Source: Paenibacillus radicis (ex Xue et al. 2023)
GTDB taxonomy: Bacteria > Bacillota > Bacilli > Paenibacillales > NBRC-103111
Assembly: GCF_024722015.1 (NCBI RefSeq)
Contig: NZ_JANQBD010000023.1
Coordinates: 62,001-126,000, forward strand
Length of the DNA stretch: 64,000 nt
Direction: 5' to 3'
The position numbers and the translations under genes are program-made. Below, in pieces: positions 7,863 through 19,139 of this stretch; position 1 is the first letter of the stretch, and each line of letters opens with the position of its first letter. The notes under the pieces were generated by a model. The model saw only the letters and a program-made list of their open reading frames with translations. It searched no databases and had not been told where the DNA came from.

Positions 7863-10800
7863 TTATATATGCTGCGCAGGCATCGGTCTCGATTGGAAGT
7901 TAATGGCCTCAAGCATATGCCAGAGAGCTCTAACTGTATCCAGGGATGTCATGCACACAATCCCGTTTTCTACCGCTTCACGACGAATTCTGAAGCCGTC
8001 ACGCTCCGGTGCTTTACCTTTGGTCAGCGTGTTCACAACAAAGTGCGCTTCCCCATTACGAATCAAGTCAAGAATGTTAGGTGAGCCTTCGCTCAGCTTG
8101 TTAACCGTTGTGACACGAATGCCTGCTTCTTCTAAAGCTTTGGCTGTTCCGCCTGTTGCAACGATTTTGTATCCAAGCTTGTAGAACCCGGTTAAAATTT
8201 CGATAGCTTCCTCTTTATCTTTATCAGCAACTGTAGCAATGATCGATCCGGTTGGTGGAATCTTCATGCCAGAGCCGATTAATCCTTTATATAAGGCTTT
8301 GGCAAAGTTCTCATCGCGGCCCATTACTTCACCAGTTGATTTCATCTCAGGCCCCAAGGTTGTATCTACACGGCGTAATTTGGCAAAGGAGAACACCGGT
8401 ACTTTTACAGAAACAAACTCATCTTCCGGCCACAATCCGGTTTGATAGCCCATATCAGCCAGCTTTTCACCCAAAATTACCCGAGTCGCCGCATTAGCCA
8501 TTGGAATTTTTGTTACTTTGCTTAAGAAAGGCACCGTTCTGGAAGAACGCGGGTTAACCTCGATTACATAAGCCTGGTCTTGATAGATGACGAACTGGAT
8601 GTTCACCAGACCTACCACTTGCAAGCCTCTTGCTATTTTTACTGTAATATCGATAATCTGCTGTTTAAGCTCTTCAGAAACAGACTGCGGAGGATATACA
8701 GCGATAGAGTCGCCGGAGTGAACGCCCGCTCTTTCAACATGCTCCATAATTCCCGGGATCAATACCGTTTCTTTATCGCAGATAGCATCAACTTCCACTT
8801 CTTTACCAAGCATATAACGGTCGATCAGTACCGGATGCTCCGGATTGATTTTGACCGCATACTCCATGTAGCTCAACAGCTCTTCATCGGAATAGACGAT
8901 TTCCATTGCGCGGCCGCCTAGTACATAGGAAGGACGAACCAGTACCGGATAACCGAAGTTAGCCGCCATACCAGCTGCTTGATCGACAGAGGTTACGGTT
9001 CCGCCTGGAGGCTGTGCAACATCTAAGCCACGCAGTAAGGCTTCAAACTTTTTACGATCCTCAGCAGCATCTATATTCTCAAGATCGGTACCCAGAATGC
9101 GTACTCCCGCTTTAGAGAGAGGTGCAGCCAGATTAATAGCCGTTTGTCCGCCGAATTGAACGATTACGCCGATTGGCTGCTCACGCTCGATAACGTTCAT
9201 TACATCCTCGAAGAAAAGCGGCTCGAAGTACAAGCGATCCGAGGTGTTAAAATCTGTAGACACAGTCTCCGGATTGTTATTGATAATAACAGCCTCATAC
9301 CCAGCTGCCTGGATAGCCCATACTGCATGCACAGTCGAGTAGTCAAACTCGATGCCTTGTCCGATACGGATCGGTCCGGAGCCGAGTACGACAACCTTTT
9401 GCTTCGTTGTTTCTTTAACTTCATCTTCGGTTTCATAGGTTGAGTAATAATAAGGTGTAGTCGCTTCAAACTCAGCTGCACAAGTATCAACCATCTTATA
9501 CACTGGCTTCAATCCAATGCTTAAACGGTGTGCGCGAATCTCAGCTTCCTGAGTAAAGCTTAAGCCGCTGTTTGCAGCACTGCGAACTTCAGCAATTGCA
9601 CGGTCTGTGAAGCCTTTGCGCTTTGCTTCACGCAGCAATTCCTCAGTTAATTCAGGTTGAATCAACTGCTCCTCAAAATGGATCATGCCTTCCAGCTTGC
9701 TTAGGAACCACCAGTCGATTTTAGTCAAATCCTGGATTTGCTGCAATGTGTACCCGCGGCGGAATGCTTCCGCGATCAGGAACATACGCTCATCATCCGG
9801 CTTGATCAAACGTGTTTCAAGCGTGTCTTTATCCAACAAATCCGTTTCTTTCAAGAACAAGCGGTGAACGCCGATCTCAAGAGAACGTATTGCTTTATGA
9901 ATCGATTCCTCGAAGGTACGGCCAATCGCCATAACCTCGCCCGTTGCTTTCATCTGTGTGCCAAGCTTACGGTTCGCTGCAGTAAATTTATCGAATGGCC
10001 AGCGCGGGATTTTGGATACAATGTAATCCAACGTCGGCTCAAAGCATGCATATGTTTGCCCTGTAACAGGGTTGACGATTTCATCAAGCGTGTAACCAAT
10101 GGCAATTTTGGCTGCCATCTTGGCGATTGGATAACCGGTTGCTTTGGAAGCCAGCGCCGAAGAACGGCTTACACGTGGATTTACTTCAATTACATAGTAT
10201 TGAAAGCTGAATGGATCCAGAGCAAACTGAACGTTACAGCCGCCTTCGATATTCAGGGCACGAATAATTTTCAAAGATGCGGAACGAAGCATTTGATACT
10301 CACGGTCAGAAAGCGTCTGGCTAGGAGCCACAACTATGCTGTCGCCCGTATGTACGCCAACCGGGTCAAAGTTTTCCATGTTGCAAACAACGATACAGTT
10401 GTCGTTAGCATCACGCATAACCTCATACTCGACTTCTTTCATACCTGCAATGCTTTTCTCAATCAAGCACTGTCCAATCGGGCTGTAGCGGATACCAGAA
10501 GCTACCGTCTCCAGCAATTCATCTTCATTAGCACAAATACCGCCGCCAGTTCCTCCCAGCGTATAAGCAGGACGAACGATGATCGGATAGCCAATCTCGT
10601 TGGCAAAATCAACCGCAGCATCTATTGTTGTAACGATAACGCTATCCGGTACCGGTTGCTCCAGCTCTCTCATCAGATCACGGAACAGATCGCGATCTTC
10701 AGCCTTTTCAATCGCTGTAAGCTGAGTTCCAAGCAGCTTCACGTTCTCACGCTCAAGCACGCCTGCACGAGCCAGCTCAACAGCCATGTTCAAGCCTGTT

Positions 10801-11078
10801 TGGCCGCCCAGGGTTGGCAGTAAGCCATCGGGACGCTCTTGACGAATAATTTGAGTTACAAACTCAAGTGTAATAGGTTCGATATATACTTTGTCAGCCA
10901 TGTTCGTGTCGGTCATGATCGTAGCAGGATTGCTGTTGATCAGTACAACCTCCATGCCCTCTTCTTTTAGAGCCTGGCAGGCTTGAGTTCCCGCATAGTC
11001 AAACTCGGCTGCTTGCCCGATAACAATCGGACCGGAACCGATAACCAATATTTTTTTGAGGCTATTATTTTTTGGCAT
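7863..11078 (-). CDS. carB: carbamoyl-phosphate synthase large subunit, pyrimidine-type
   Basis: CarB makes carbamoyl phosphate from bicarbonate, ammonia supplied by CarA, and two ATP. The 1071 residues equal the B. subtilis PyrAB length. It has the duplicated carboxyphosphate and carbamate ATP-grasp halves: [14 protein letters not shown] starts the first and [18 protein letters not shown] the second (near residue 550). Each half has a Gly-rich loop (TLGGTGGGI and VLGGRAMEI). The C-terminal MGS-type regulatory domain follows. Start ATG 11078 has AAAGGAGAG upstream; the longer in-frame extension is not conserved. It overlaps carA by 14 bp. Confidence 0.96.
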   Translation of the reverse strand: MPKNNSLKKILVIGSGPIVIGQAAEFDYAGTQACQALKEEGMEVVLINSNPATIMTDTNMADKVYIEPITLEFVTQIIRQERPDGLLPTLGGQTGLNMAVELARAGVLERENVKLLGTQLTAIEKAEDRDLFRDLMRELEQPVPDSVIVTTIDAAVDFANEIGYPIIVRPAYTLGGTGGGICANEDELLETVASGIRYSPIGQCLIEKSIAGMKEVEYEVMRDANDNCIVVCNMENFDPVGVHTGDSIVVAPSQTLSDREYQMLRSASLKIIRALNIEGGCNVQFALDPFSFQYYVIEVNPRVSRSSALASKATGYPIAKMAAKIAIGYTLDEIVNPVTGQTYACFEPTLDYIVSKIPRWPFDKFTAANRKLGTQMKATGEVMAIGRTFEESIHKAIRSLEIGVHRLFLKETDLLDKDTLETRLIKPDDERMFLIAEAFRRGYTLQQIQDLTKIDWWFLSKLEGMIHFEEQLIQPELTEELLREAKRKGFTDRAIAEVRSAANSGLSFTQEAEIRAHRLSIGLKPVYKMVDTCAAEFEATTPYYYSTYETEDEVKETTKQKVVVLGSGPIRIGQGIEFDYSTVHAVWAIQAAGYEAVIINNNPETVSTDFNTSDRLYFEPLFFEDVMNVIEREQPIGVIVQFGGQTAINLAAPLSKAGVRILGTDLENIDAAEDRKKFEALLRGLDVAQPPGGTVTSVDQAAGMAANFGYPVLVRPSYVLGGRAMEIVYSDEELLSYMEYAVKINPEHPVLIDRYMLGKEVEVDAICDKETVLIPGIMEHVERAGVHSGDSIAVYPPQSVSEELKQQIIDITVKIARGLQVVGLVNIQFVIYQDQAYVIEVNPRSSRTVPFLSKVTKIPMANAATRVILGEKLADMGYQTGLWPEDEFVSVKVPVFSFAKLRRVDTTLGPEMKSTGEVMGRDENFAKALYKGLIGSGMKIPPTGSIIATVADKDKEEAIEILTGFYKLGYKIVATGGTAKALEEAGIRVTTVNKLSEGSPNILDLIRNGEAHFVVNTLTKGKAPERDGFRIRREAVENGIVCMTSLDTVRALWHMLEAINFQSRPMPAQHI

Positions 11079-12252
11079 AGTGAAGCTCTCCTTTCGATGC
11101 AGGGGTGACTGAGCCGGCTGTAAGAGCTGCAAGCTTGGAAGCTGCAGAAATTTGAGCCTGTTTAGGCAACTGCGGGTTATTTTGCTTGTGCTGACGGATC
11201 ATTGAGATAAAATCATCGAACAAGTAGCTGGAGTCAAAAGGCCCCGGAGCCGCTTCCGGATGATATTGGACTGAGAATGCAGGGTGCTTCTTATGCTTTA
11301 ATCCCTCGATGGTGCTGTCGTTGTTGTTGATGTGTGTAACTTCAAGCTCAGTACCAGCAATTGAGTCATCTTTTACTGTGTAGCCGTGGTTTTGTGAAGT
11401 AATATAGCAGCGGTTGCTTTGCAAATCTTTAACCGGATGGTTACCGCCACGGTGACCGAATTTCAGCTTGTCGGTATCGGCTCCGCATGCAAGTGCAAAC
11501 AGCTGATGTCCAAGGCAGATGCCGAAGATTGGGAATTCGCCCAAAAGGTCAGCAATCATTTTAACTGCTTGTGGAACATCCTTGGGATCCCCAGGACCAT
11601 TGGACAACAGAATACCGTCTGGCGCCAAGCGACGAATTTGATCAGCCGTAGCGTCATGCGGAACTACTACAACATCACAGCCGCGCTTTGTAAGATCACG
11701 CAGAATTCCACTTTTCGAACCGAAGTCAACCAGGACAACGCGCTCTTTAGTACCAGGGGCGCTAAATACGCTCTTAGTGGAAACTCTTGATACTTGATCT
11801 GTCATTAGTGTACTGCCGGTCAACTGCTCCAGCAGCTCTTCGACTCTCTTGTTAGAGGTTGTCAGCAGACCTTTCATAACCCCATGGTGACGAATTCGGC
11901 GAGTCAGCATTCTTGTGTCGATATCGCTGATCCCGATAATACCGTATTCCTTAAGCAGGCTGTCGAGGGAGTACTCCGCTCTCCAGTTGCTTGGTACCGT
12001 TTCGTGCTGGCGCACTACAAAACCGTGAATAAATGGACGAATTGCTTCAAAATCATCACGTGCGATACCGTAGTTTCCGATAAGCGGGTATGTCATTGTT
12101 ACAATTTGTCCACAGTAAGACGGGTCTGATAGTACCTCTTGGTATCCTGTAATTCCTGTATTAAAAACGACCTCGCCAACCGAGTCGCCTTCACTTCCGA
12201 ATGATTTTCCGGTAAATAACGTACCGTCCTCCAACAATAATCTTGCCTGCAT
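11065..12252 (-). CDS. carA: carbamoyl-phosphate synthase small subunit (glutaminase)
   Basis: CarA hydrolyses glutamine and channels ammonia to CarB. The class I glutamine amidotransferase domain has the nucleophile Cys in FGICLGHQ and the catalytic His/Glu in [10 protein letters not shown]. The start chosen is ATG 12252, which has AAGGAG at a spacing of 9. An in-frame TTG at 12261 touches the Shine-Dalgarno sequence and cannot use it. At 395 residues it is about 30 longer than B. subtilis PyrAA owing to an Ala/Ser-rich C-terminal tail that overlaps the carB start. Confidence 0.95.
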   Translation of the reverse strand: MQARLLLEDGTLFTGKSFGSEGDSVGEVVFNTGITGYQEVLSDPSYCGQIVTMTYPLIGNYGIARDDFEAIRPFIHGFVVRQHETVPSNWRAEYSLDSLLKEYGIIGISDIDTRMLTRRIRHHGVMKGLLTTSNKRVEELLEQLTGSTLMTDQVSRVSTKSVFSAPGTKERVVLVDFGSKSGILRDLTKRGCDVVVVPHDATADQIRRLAPDGILLSNGPGDPKDVPQAVKMIADLLGEFPIFGICLGHQLFALACGADTDKLKFGHRGGNHPVKDLQSNRCYITSQNHGYTVKDDSIAGTELEVTHINNNDSTIEGLKHKKHPAFSVQYHPEAAPGPFDSSYLFDDFISMIRQHKQNNPQLPKQAQISAASKLAALTAGSVTPASKGELHYAKK

Positions 12253-12380
12253 GCCATTCAACTCCTTATCAGTGTGAAGAACTATTAATGTAGTACCAAC
12301 ATCTGCATAAAACTTATCTATGTGTAAAATGTTAGACGAACCTAGATTCAGTAAGATTTAGCCTGCCGCTGTCTATTTAA

Positions 12381-13670
12381 TCAAGATTCTGACCAGACCA
12401 CTTGACCGCCCACTATCGTATGAGTCGGCCATCCTTTCAAATTCCAGCCAATAAACGGTGTGTTGCGACCTTTTGAAGCAAATTCCGCAGGGTCCACTGC
12501 TTTTTCCGTATTCAGATCAATTATGGTGATATCCGCCTCTTTGCCTACTTCCAAGGTACCCAGAGGCAAGCCAAAAACTTGAGCCGGCAGCGAAGTCATT
12601 TTGTCTACCAGGAATTGTAGTGTCCATTGTCCTGTTGCTATAAACTTTGTGTACAGAAGCGGGAACGCCGTCTCAAATCCGACGATGCCAAACGGAGCGA
12701 GATTAACGCCTTTGGCTTTCTCTTCTTCGCTGTGAGGAGCATGGTCCGTTACCAAGATATCGATGGTGCCATCCAGCAAGCCTTCGATACATGCTTGTAC
12801 ATCCTTAGGAGTACGAAGCGGTGGGTTCATCTTCCAGTTAGCGTCGTCCAAGCCAGGGATATCTTCATCCGACAGCAGCAAATGATGCGGGCATACCTCT
12901 GCTGTAACTTTAATTCCGAACTGCTTAGCATGGCGGATCAAGCGAACTGACTGCTCGGTACTGACATGGCACACATGGTAATGTACGCCTGTCGCTTCTG
13001 CAAGCAGCACATCGCGGCCTACATGGATCGCTTCCGATTCATTCGGAATAGCTTTCAGGCCATGCTTCCGGGAAAATTCGCCTTCGCTCGCCCAAGCGCC
13101 TTCAACCAGCGTATTATCTTCGCAGTGCGCGATAATCGGCAGCCCGATGGATGCGGCTTTGGCCATTGCATCCTTCATCATTTGCGCGCTTTGCACGCCT
13201 ACGCCGTCGTCTGTAAAGCCGATTGCTCCCGCTTGCTTCAATGCGTCAAAATCCGTCAACTCGCGACCCAGCTCGTTTTTGGTGATGCAGCCATAGGGCA
13301 GCACACGAACAATGCCTTCGGTTTCAGCCTTGTCCAACACATATTTCACCGTTTCTACCGTATCGATAACCGGACGTGTATTCGGCATGCAGGCGATCGT
13401 TGTGAAGCCGCCGCGCGCCGCTGAGCGGGTTCCGCTCGCGATCGTTTCCTTGTGCTCAAAGCCCGGCTCACGCAAATGCACATGCATATCGATCAATCCG
13501 GGCGTTACAAGCTTTCCGGCAGCGTCGATGACAGTATGTCCGGCTGTCTCAGGCAGCGCGCCTGCAGCGTCTATCATTTTTTCTATAGTATTGCCTTCCA
13601 GCAAAATATGTTTTTTCGATAACTCATTGCCTGCTGCAACAACTTGTGCATTTATGATCCAAATTCCCAT
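12381..13670 (-). CDS. pyrC: dihydroorotase
   Basis: PyrC cyclises carbamoyl aspartate to dihydroorotate. The 429-residue amidohydrolase is the class I type found in Bacillus: the first metal site is DMHVHLREPG (about residues 60-69), later His ligands are in IIAHCED and HYHVCHVST, and the catalytic Asp is in LVTDHAPHS. The ATG at 13670 follows AGGGAGG. It sits between pyrB (34 bp upstream) and carA (128-bp spacer in which nothing was recognised). Confidence 0.96.
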   Translation of the reverse strand: MGIWIINAQVVAAGNELSKKHILLEGNTIEKMIDAAGALPETAGHTVIDAAGKLVTPGLIDMHVHLREPGFEHKETIASGTRSAARGGFTTIACMPNTRPVIDTVETVKYVLDKAETEGIVRVLPYGCITKNELGRELTDFDALKQAGAIGFTDDGVGVQSAQMMKDAMAKAASIGLPIIAHCEDNTLVEGAWASEGEFSRKHGLKAIPNESEAIHVGRDVLLAEATGVHYHVCHVSTEQSVRLIRHAKQFGIKVTAEVCPHHLLLSDEDIPGLDDANWKMNPPLRTPKDVQACIEGLLDGTIDILVTDHAPHSEEEKAKGVNLAPFGIVGFETAFPLLYTKFIATGQWTLQFLVDKMTSLPAQVFGLPLGTLEVGKEADITIIDLNTEKAVDPAEFASKGRNTPFIGWNLKGWPTHTIVGGQVVWSES

Positions 13671-13704
13671 AATAGCCTCCCTGCTATGATATGTATTAGG
13701 TTTA

Positions 13705-15221
<1,517 letters not shown>

Positions 15222-15302
15222 TCATCCCCCAAGAGTGAAGCTAAGCCATCGCGGCTTATTCCTGATACATTCGGGGGCTCTTGATATCCACTGTCTTATC
15301 AA

Positions 15303-15333
15303 TCAAAAAAAACCTTGCCATTGGGCAAGGTTT
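15303..15333 (-). terminator. PyrR-controlled attenuator terminator
   Basis: On the minus strand a 10-bp stem (AAACCTTGCC / GGCAAGGTTT, plus-strand 15310-15319 and 15324-15333) is followed by a run of eight T. Its 5' arm can alternatively pair with GGCAAGGT of the upstream PyrR-binding loop (15421-15428), giving an antiterminator. This is the classical PyrR arrangement. Confidence 0.9.
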
Positions 15334-15420
15334 GCGGACATAACGAGAGATCCGGATGCGGAGAAATTGAGCCTGACTCAGACTCGATCCCTCCGGAAAA
15401 TCCGCTTCTACCATTCGTTC

Positions 15421-15446
15421 ACCTTGCCAGCCTCTCTGGACTGTTC
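15421..15446 (-). promoter_or_regulatory. PyrR RNA-binding loop (anti-antiterminator)
   Basis: The minus strand reads AGTCCAGAGAGGCTGGC followed by AAGGT, matching the conserved PyrR recognition loop of B. subtilis pyr leaders. It lies between the promoter at 15472-15500 and the attenuator terminator at 15303-15333. A further unlabelled hairpin (TAAGCC / GGCTTA, 15242-15258) lies nearer pyrR. Only one attenuator is seen; B. subtilis has three. Confidence 0.9.
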
Positions 15447-15471
15447 TTAAAGGTGCTATTCGATTACAAGC

Positions 15472-15500
15472 ATTATCCCATGTTCGACAACTGATGTCAA
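15472..15500 (-). promoter_or_regulatory. sigma-A promoter of the pyr operon
   Basis: On the minus strand: TTGACA (plus 15495-15500), a 17-bp spacer and GATAAT (plus 15472-15477). Transcription would start near 15465, just upstream of the PyrR loop. Confidence 0.8.
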
Positions 15501-15541
15501 TAGGATTGTCGCTGTTTTGTCGATGCCTGTCAGTTCGAACA

Positions 15542-15570
15542 TTGCTAGAACATAGGTTTTGTGCTATAAA
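15542..15570 (+). promoter_or_regulatory. sigma-A promoter of dapH (extended -10)
   Basis: TTGCTA at 15542-15547, a 17-bp spacer and TATAAA at 15565-15570 preceded by TGC (extended -10). It is divergent from the pyr promoter, 41 bp away. Confidence 0.6.
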
Positions 15571-15642
15571 GAATAAAGAATGTTTCGCCAGTGTCCGGGC
15601 TTATCCGTACGCGGTAATTTACATAAGGAGTTGGAATTTTGC

Positions 15643-16353
15643 ATGTCAGAAATGAATACGCAAGAAATTATTAATTTTATTAAAACCAGCACCAAGAAAA
15701 CACCGGTGAAAGTATATGTGAAAGGCGACTTAGAAGCAATTGATTTCGGCTCTTCCATCCAATCCTTTATCTCCGGTAAAAGCGGCGTCTTGTTCGGCGA
15801 ATGGACAGAAGTTAAAAGTGTACTAGACGAAAACCAAAGCCGCGTAGAAGATTATGTAGTAGAGAATGACCGTCGCAACTCGGCTATTCCTACACTGGAT
15901 CTGAAAAACATCAACGCACGCATCGAACCAGGCTCCATCATCCGTGACAAAGTTTCCATCGGAGACAATGCCATCATCATGATGGGTGCATCCATCAACA
16001 TCGGAGCATCAATCGGTTCAGGCACTATGATCGATATGAACGTTGTAGTCGGTGGACGCGCACAAATCGGCAGCATGTGCCATATCGGTGCCGGTTCTGT
16101 AGTTGCAGGCGTTATTGAGCCTCCATCCGCTCAACCTGTCGTTATCGAAGATGATGTTCTTATCGGAGCCAATGCGGTTATTCTTGAAGGCGTACGCGTT
16201 GGTAAAGGCTCAGTTGTTGCTGCCGGCGCTATTGTTACTCAAGATGTTCCTGAGTATACCGTTGTTGCAGGAGCACCCGCACGCGTTATTAAAAACGTAG
16301 ATGCCAAAACCAAGTCCAAGACTGAAATCTTGATGGACCTGCGTACCCTGTAA
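15643..16353 (+). CDS. dapH: 2,3,4,5-tetrahydrodipicolinate N-acetyltransferase
   Basis: DapH acetylates tetrahydrodipicolinate in the acetylase branch of lysine/diaminopimelate synthesis. The 236-residue length equals B. subtilis DapH. The C-terminal half is a left-handed beta helix of hexapeptide repeats ([30 protein letters not shown]), and the family stretch [11 protein letters not shown] lies near residue 74. ATG 15643 is chosen; AAGGAG lies 12 nt upstream, and an in-frame TTG directly after it is too close. The gene is followed by a terminator before the deacetylase. Confidence 0.95.
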   Translation: MSEMNTQEIINFIKTSTKKTPVKVYVKGDLEAIDFGSSIQSFISGKSGVLFGEWTEVKSVLDENQSRVEDYVVENDRRNSAIPTLDLKNINARIEPGSIIRDKVSIGDNAIIMMGASINIGASIGSGTMIDMNVVVGGRAQIGSMCHIGAGSVVAGVIEPPSAQPVVIEDDVLIGANAVILEGVRVGKGSVVAAGAIVTQDVPEYTVVAGAPARVIKNVDAKTKSKTEILMDLRTL

Positions 16354-16379
16354 GGCTTACGGTTATTGATTACAAGTAC

Positions 16380-16408
16380 GGCTCGGCGAACGTCGCCGGG
16401 CCTTTTTT
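16380..16408 (+). terminator. terminator between dapH and the deacetylase
   Basis: GGCTCGGCG (16380-16388) pairs with CGCCGGGCC (16394-16402) with one G-U pair, followed by six T. The next gene starts 38 bp later without a clear promoter, so partial read-through is likely. Confidence 0.85.
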
Positions 16409-16446
16409 GTAAGTTTCAACAATACGAGTGAGAGGAGCAATTTCCG

Positions 16447-17598
16447 ATGACCCCGAGTACACCAGAAGCTATTAGTCCTTTTGCGGCTATTCGCAGAGAG
16501 CTGCACCAAATACCTGAACCCGGCTTTGCCGAATTCAAGACCCAGCAATTTCTGCTGGATTATATTCAGAAGCTGCCTCAAGAACGAATTGAAGTTCGAA
16601 CATGGAGAACGGGCATTCTTGTAAATGTAAAAGGCACCTCCCCTACGCGCCGTTTTGGCTATCGCGCTGATATGGACGGACTGCCAATTACTGAAGACAC
16701 GAGCTATGAATTCCGCTCCACTCATCCCGGCTTTATGCATGCCTGCGGACATGATGTTCATATGTCAATTGGACTTGGCGTACTTACCCATTTCGTGAAG
16801 CAGCCCATTAAAGACCATATTACGTTTATATTTCAACCCGCGGAGGAAGGTCCAGGCGGAGCTCAGCCTATGCTGGAATCCGAGGAGCTGCAGGATTGGA
16901 TGCCTGATCAGATCATAGCTCTCCACATTGCACCGGAATACCCTGTTGGAACGATTGCAACGAAGCCAGGGATTTTGTTTGCAAATACATCCGAGCTGTT
17001 TATTGATCTTACCGGTAAAGGCGGCCATGCTGCCTTCCCCCATTTGGCCAATGACATGGTTATTACTGCCTGCCAGCTTGTTTCACAGCTGCAAACGATT
17101 ATTTCCCGCAATATCAATCCACTTGATTCCGCGGTTATTACGATTGGTAAAATCGAAGGCGGTACGAAACAGAACATCATCGCAGAGAAAGCCCGCTTGG
17201 AGGGAACTATACGCACCCTTTCCGCTGATACTATGACGCTGATTAAATCACGTATCGAAGCATTGACTGCAGGAATGGAGACTTCCTTTAACTGCAAGGT
17301 TGATATCGATTATGGCGCCAATTACCGCCAAGTGTTCAATCATGCTGAAACCACTCGCGAATTTATGGACTGGGTCCAGGAATCAAGCTCCATGAAGCTG
17401 ATCGAATGTACGGAGGCGATGACAGGTGAAGATTTCGGATATTTTCTCGCCAACATCCCCGGGTTCATGTTCTGGCTCGGTGTCGATACACCCTATGGAC
17501 TTCATCACGCCAAAATCGAGCCTAATGAGCATGCCATCGATCTGGCGATTAATCTGATTAGCGAATATATTTCTTGGAAATCGGAATCAAACAAATAA
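16447..17598 (+). CDS. N-acetyldiaminopimelate deacetylase (M20 peptidase family)
   Basis: This enzyme removes the acetyl group from N-acetyl-L,L-diaminopimelate, the last step of the acetylase branch. The 383-residue protein matches B. subtilis YkuR. The M20 metal-site motif MHACGHDVH is at residues 97-105 and the catalytic/metal glutamates are in PAEEGPGG (residues 131-138). The late [12 protein letters not shown] and the HHAKIEP region complete the site. ATG 16447 follows GAGAGGAGC. Downstream of dapH but behind a terminator; patA, which makes its substrate, is 2.7 kb further on the opposite strand. Confidence 0.93.
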   Translation: MTPSTPEAISPFAAIRRELHQIPEPGFAEFKTQQFLLDYIQKLPQERIEVRTWRTGILVNVKGTSPTRRFGYRADMDGLPITEDTSYEFRSTHPGFMHACGHDVHMSIGLGVLTHFVKQPIKDHITFIFQPAEEGPGGAQPMLESEELQDWMPDQIIALHIAPEYPVGTIATKPGILFANTSELFIDLTGKGGHAAFPHLANDMVITACQLVSQLQTIISRNINPLDSAVITIGKIEGGTKQNIIAEKARLEGTIRTLSADTMTLIKSRIEALTAGMETSFNCKVDIDYGANYRQVFNHAETTREFMDWVQESSSMKLIECTEAMTGEDFGYFLANIPGFMFWLGVDTPYGLHHAKIEPNEHAIDLAINLISEYISWKSESNK

Positions 17599-17613
17599 AC
17601 AAATACGAAAAAC

Positions 17614-17659
17614 AGAGAGATAACGGAACTGCGGCTTCCGTTACCTCTCTATTTTTTTG
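17614..17659 (+). terminator. terminator of the deacetylase gene
   Basis: AGAGAGATAACGGAA (17614-17628) pairs with TTCCGTTACCTCTCT (17636-17650), followed by seven T. Confidence 0.92.
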
Positions 17660-18163
17660 CGTTGTACTTGCCATTATTCTTCATGAATAGCGGAATTTTC
17701 AAATCCATTCAGAACCTTTAGAGCACTTGGCTACTTCCCCGCTATCCGTAATATTAGGAAAGCACCGAATAGGACAGGCAATCCTCTTTCCTCTACTCAG
17801 GCCTTCCAAGGATTAGTGACCTCGATTCATCTGTAGGTTTAATTGCAATATCAGTTATCAAAAATATTTATAGGCTGAGTTTTGATCTCCACTTATTTAT
17901 ACACTCTGCACAGCCCAGTAGAGAAGGCTTAGGGCTAACTCTTGTTATCCCTTTCTGTCTCGCTTTCCTTCAAGCCTCCCCCTTTTATGGCCACTACAGC
18001 CTATTTCCAATCCAACTCCTGCACTTCTGAATACAGCTTCAGCTAGCACCGATCTGAAACTTCTATCACCCGAATTCATAGGAAAATCAACCTTCAGCTT
18101 GAATAATATATTCATGAAGGATCATTATTCTTCCCAGAAAAACGCAAGAAAGGAGAGGGCTGT
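17660..18163. other. about 500 bp without a recognised gene
   Basis: No frame over 60 codons. The plus strand is rich in C and T. The only notable frame is a minus-strand 44-codon ATG frame (17945-18079) without a ribosome binding site. It may be eroded DNA at the edge of the accessory pocket; no family similarity was recognised. Confidence 0.4.
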
Positions 18164-18874
18164 ATGATCGAACCAACTGAATCTATCTATAATTCCGAGG
18201 ACGTTAATAAAATGCTCGATTCTTTGCTGCGCGAAGCGGCGCCGTGGTGGAATGAATTTTATTCCGACCGGGAGAAAGGAATTCCTTTCTTTGTAAACGC
18301 TCCTGACGAGAATCTGGTGCAGTACTTTGACAGCAATACTCTAATTCCGGGCCGAGTGCTTGAGCTTGGCTGCGGCCCTGGCCGCAATGCGATCTATATG
18401 GCTCAAAAGGGCTGTGAAGTCGATGCCGTAGACTTATCGCAGGAAGCCTTGACTTGGGCTAAGGAAAGAGCATCGAGCCTAGATGTAAATGTACGTTTTC
18501 ATTGTGCCAATGTATTCGATATGACCTTTACTCCGAACAGCTATGATCTCATTTATGACAGCGGCTGCTTACATCATATCGCTCCGCATCGCAGAATTTC
18601 TTACATCGATATGATCCGTAAAACGTTGAAGCCCGGAGGCTGCTTCGGCTTAACTTGCTTTGTGTATGGTGAACAAGGAGCACAGATTACGGATTGGGAG
18701 GTATACCGTTTACGCAGCTTAAAGGTAGGATTAGGGTATACCGAACAGAAGCTCCGTACGCTATTCCATGATTTTCAGGTTGTAGAGCTGCGACGTATGA
18801 TCCGGCAGGTACAGCCTAATCCCCTTTTCGGGGAATCCTTCCTGTGGACAGCACTTTTTCAAAAGCAGTGCTAA
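18164..18874 (+). CDS. class I SAM-dependent methyltransferase
   Basis: This 236-residue protein has the Rossmann methyltransferase signature: motif I LELGCGPGRNA at residues 66-76, an acidic end of strand 2 (VDAVDLS), motif DLIYDSGCLHHI after strand 4, and LKPGGCFGL after that. This resembles TehB/UbiE-like small-molecule methyltransferases. The acceptor cannot be told from sequence. ATG 18164 follows AAAGGAGAGG. It is a single gene, convergent with the TIR-like pair and separated from it by a terminator. Confidence 0.85.
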   Translation: MIEPTESIYNSEDVNKMLDSLLREAAPWWNEFYSDREKGIPFFVNAPDENLVQYFDSNTLIPGRVLELGCGPGRNAIYMAQKGCEVDAVDLSQEALTWAKERASSLDVNVRFHCANVFDMTFTPNSYDLIYDSGCLHHIAPHRRISYIDMIRKTLKPGGCFGLTCFVYGEQGAQITDWEVYRLRSLKVGLGYTEQKLRTLFHDFQVVELRRMIRQVQPNPLFGESFLWTALFQKQC

Positions 18875-18922
18875 GCCCAACAACGAATAGGTTGAATGGC
18901 GACTACGCTCACTTGGTCGAAG

Positions 18923-18958
18923 AAAAAACAACAACCACTGTAAACAGTGGTTGTTGTT
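18923..18958 (-). terminator. terminator between the methyltransferase and the TIR-like pair
   Basis: AACAACAACCACTG (18927-18940) and CAGTGGTTGTTGTT (18945-18958) form a perfect 14-bp stem. The A-run at 18923-18928 gives a T-run on the minus strand, so it mainly ends the TIR-like transcript; it may act both ways. Confidence 0.88.
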
Positions 18959-18977
18959 AATAACGATCTATATCAGC

Positions 18978-19139
18978 CTATCTTGCAAAGGACGGCTTTT
19001 TATATGTAGCTTTCTTTTCAAACACTATTGTATATTCTTTATCTGCCCCTCCAACAACCGACGGAGCGACAACAAAGTGGGACTTCACGGCAGGAACACG
19101 GCCACCCGATTTATTCTTATCCGGATATAGTTTGCTCAT
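18978..19139 (-). CDS. 53-residue small basic protein coupled to the TIR-like gene
   Basis: The frame encodes 53 residues starting MSKLYPDKNKSGGR and ending KKPSFAR. It is rich in Lys/Arg, with two likely beta strands (HFVVAPSVV and KEYTIVFEKKA) and no signal peptide or membrane segment. Its ATG at 19139 overlaps the stop of the TIR-like gene by 4 bp, and a strong GGAGGGG lies 7 nt upstream inside the last codons of that gene. It is followed by a perfect terminator. These features support a real, translationally coupled gene. No family was recognised. It could be a partner, inhibitor or adaptor of the TIR-like protein; that is inference. Confidence 0.7.
   Translation of the reverse strand: MSKLYPDKNKSGGRVPAVKSHFVVAPSVVGGADKEYTIVFEKKATYKKPSFAR

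Noticed and set aside
9738-10823. 361-codon plus-strand frame inside carB
   Set aside because: It is the antisense shadow of the strongly conserved carB ATP-grasp region; Cys/His/Arg-rich composition and no ribosome site.
17945-18079. 44-codon minus-strand frame in the gap before the methyltransferase
   Set aside because: It has an ATG but no ribosome binding site, no terminator and no recognised similarity; chance is likely.
18164-18874. Methyltransferase considered as part of a restriction-modification or defence unit with the TIR-like gene
   Set aside because: It is on the opposite strand with a terminator between, lacks DNA-methyltransferase catalytic motifs (NPPY/PCQ), and looks like a small-molecule methyltransferase.
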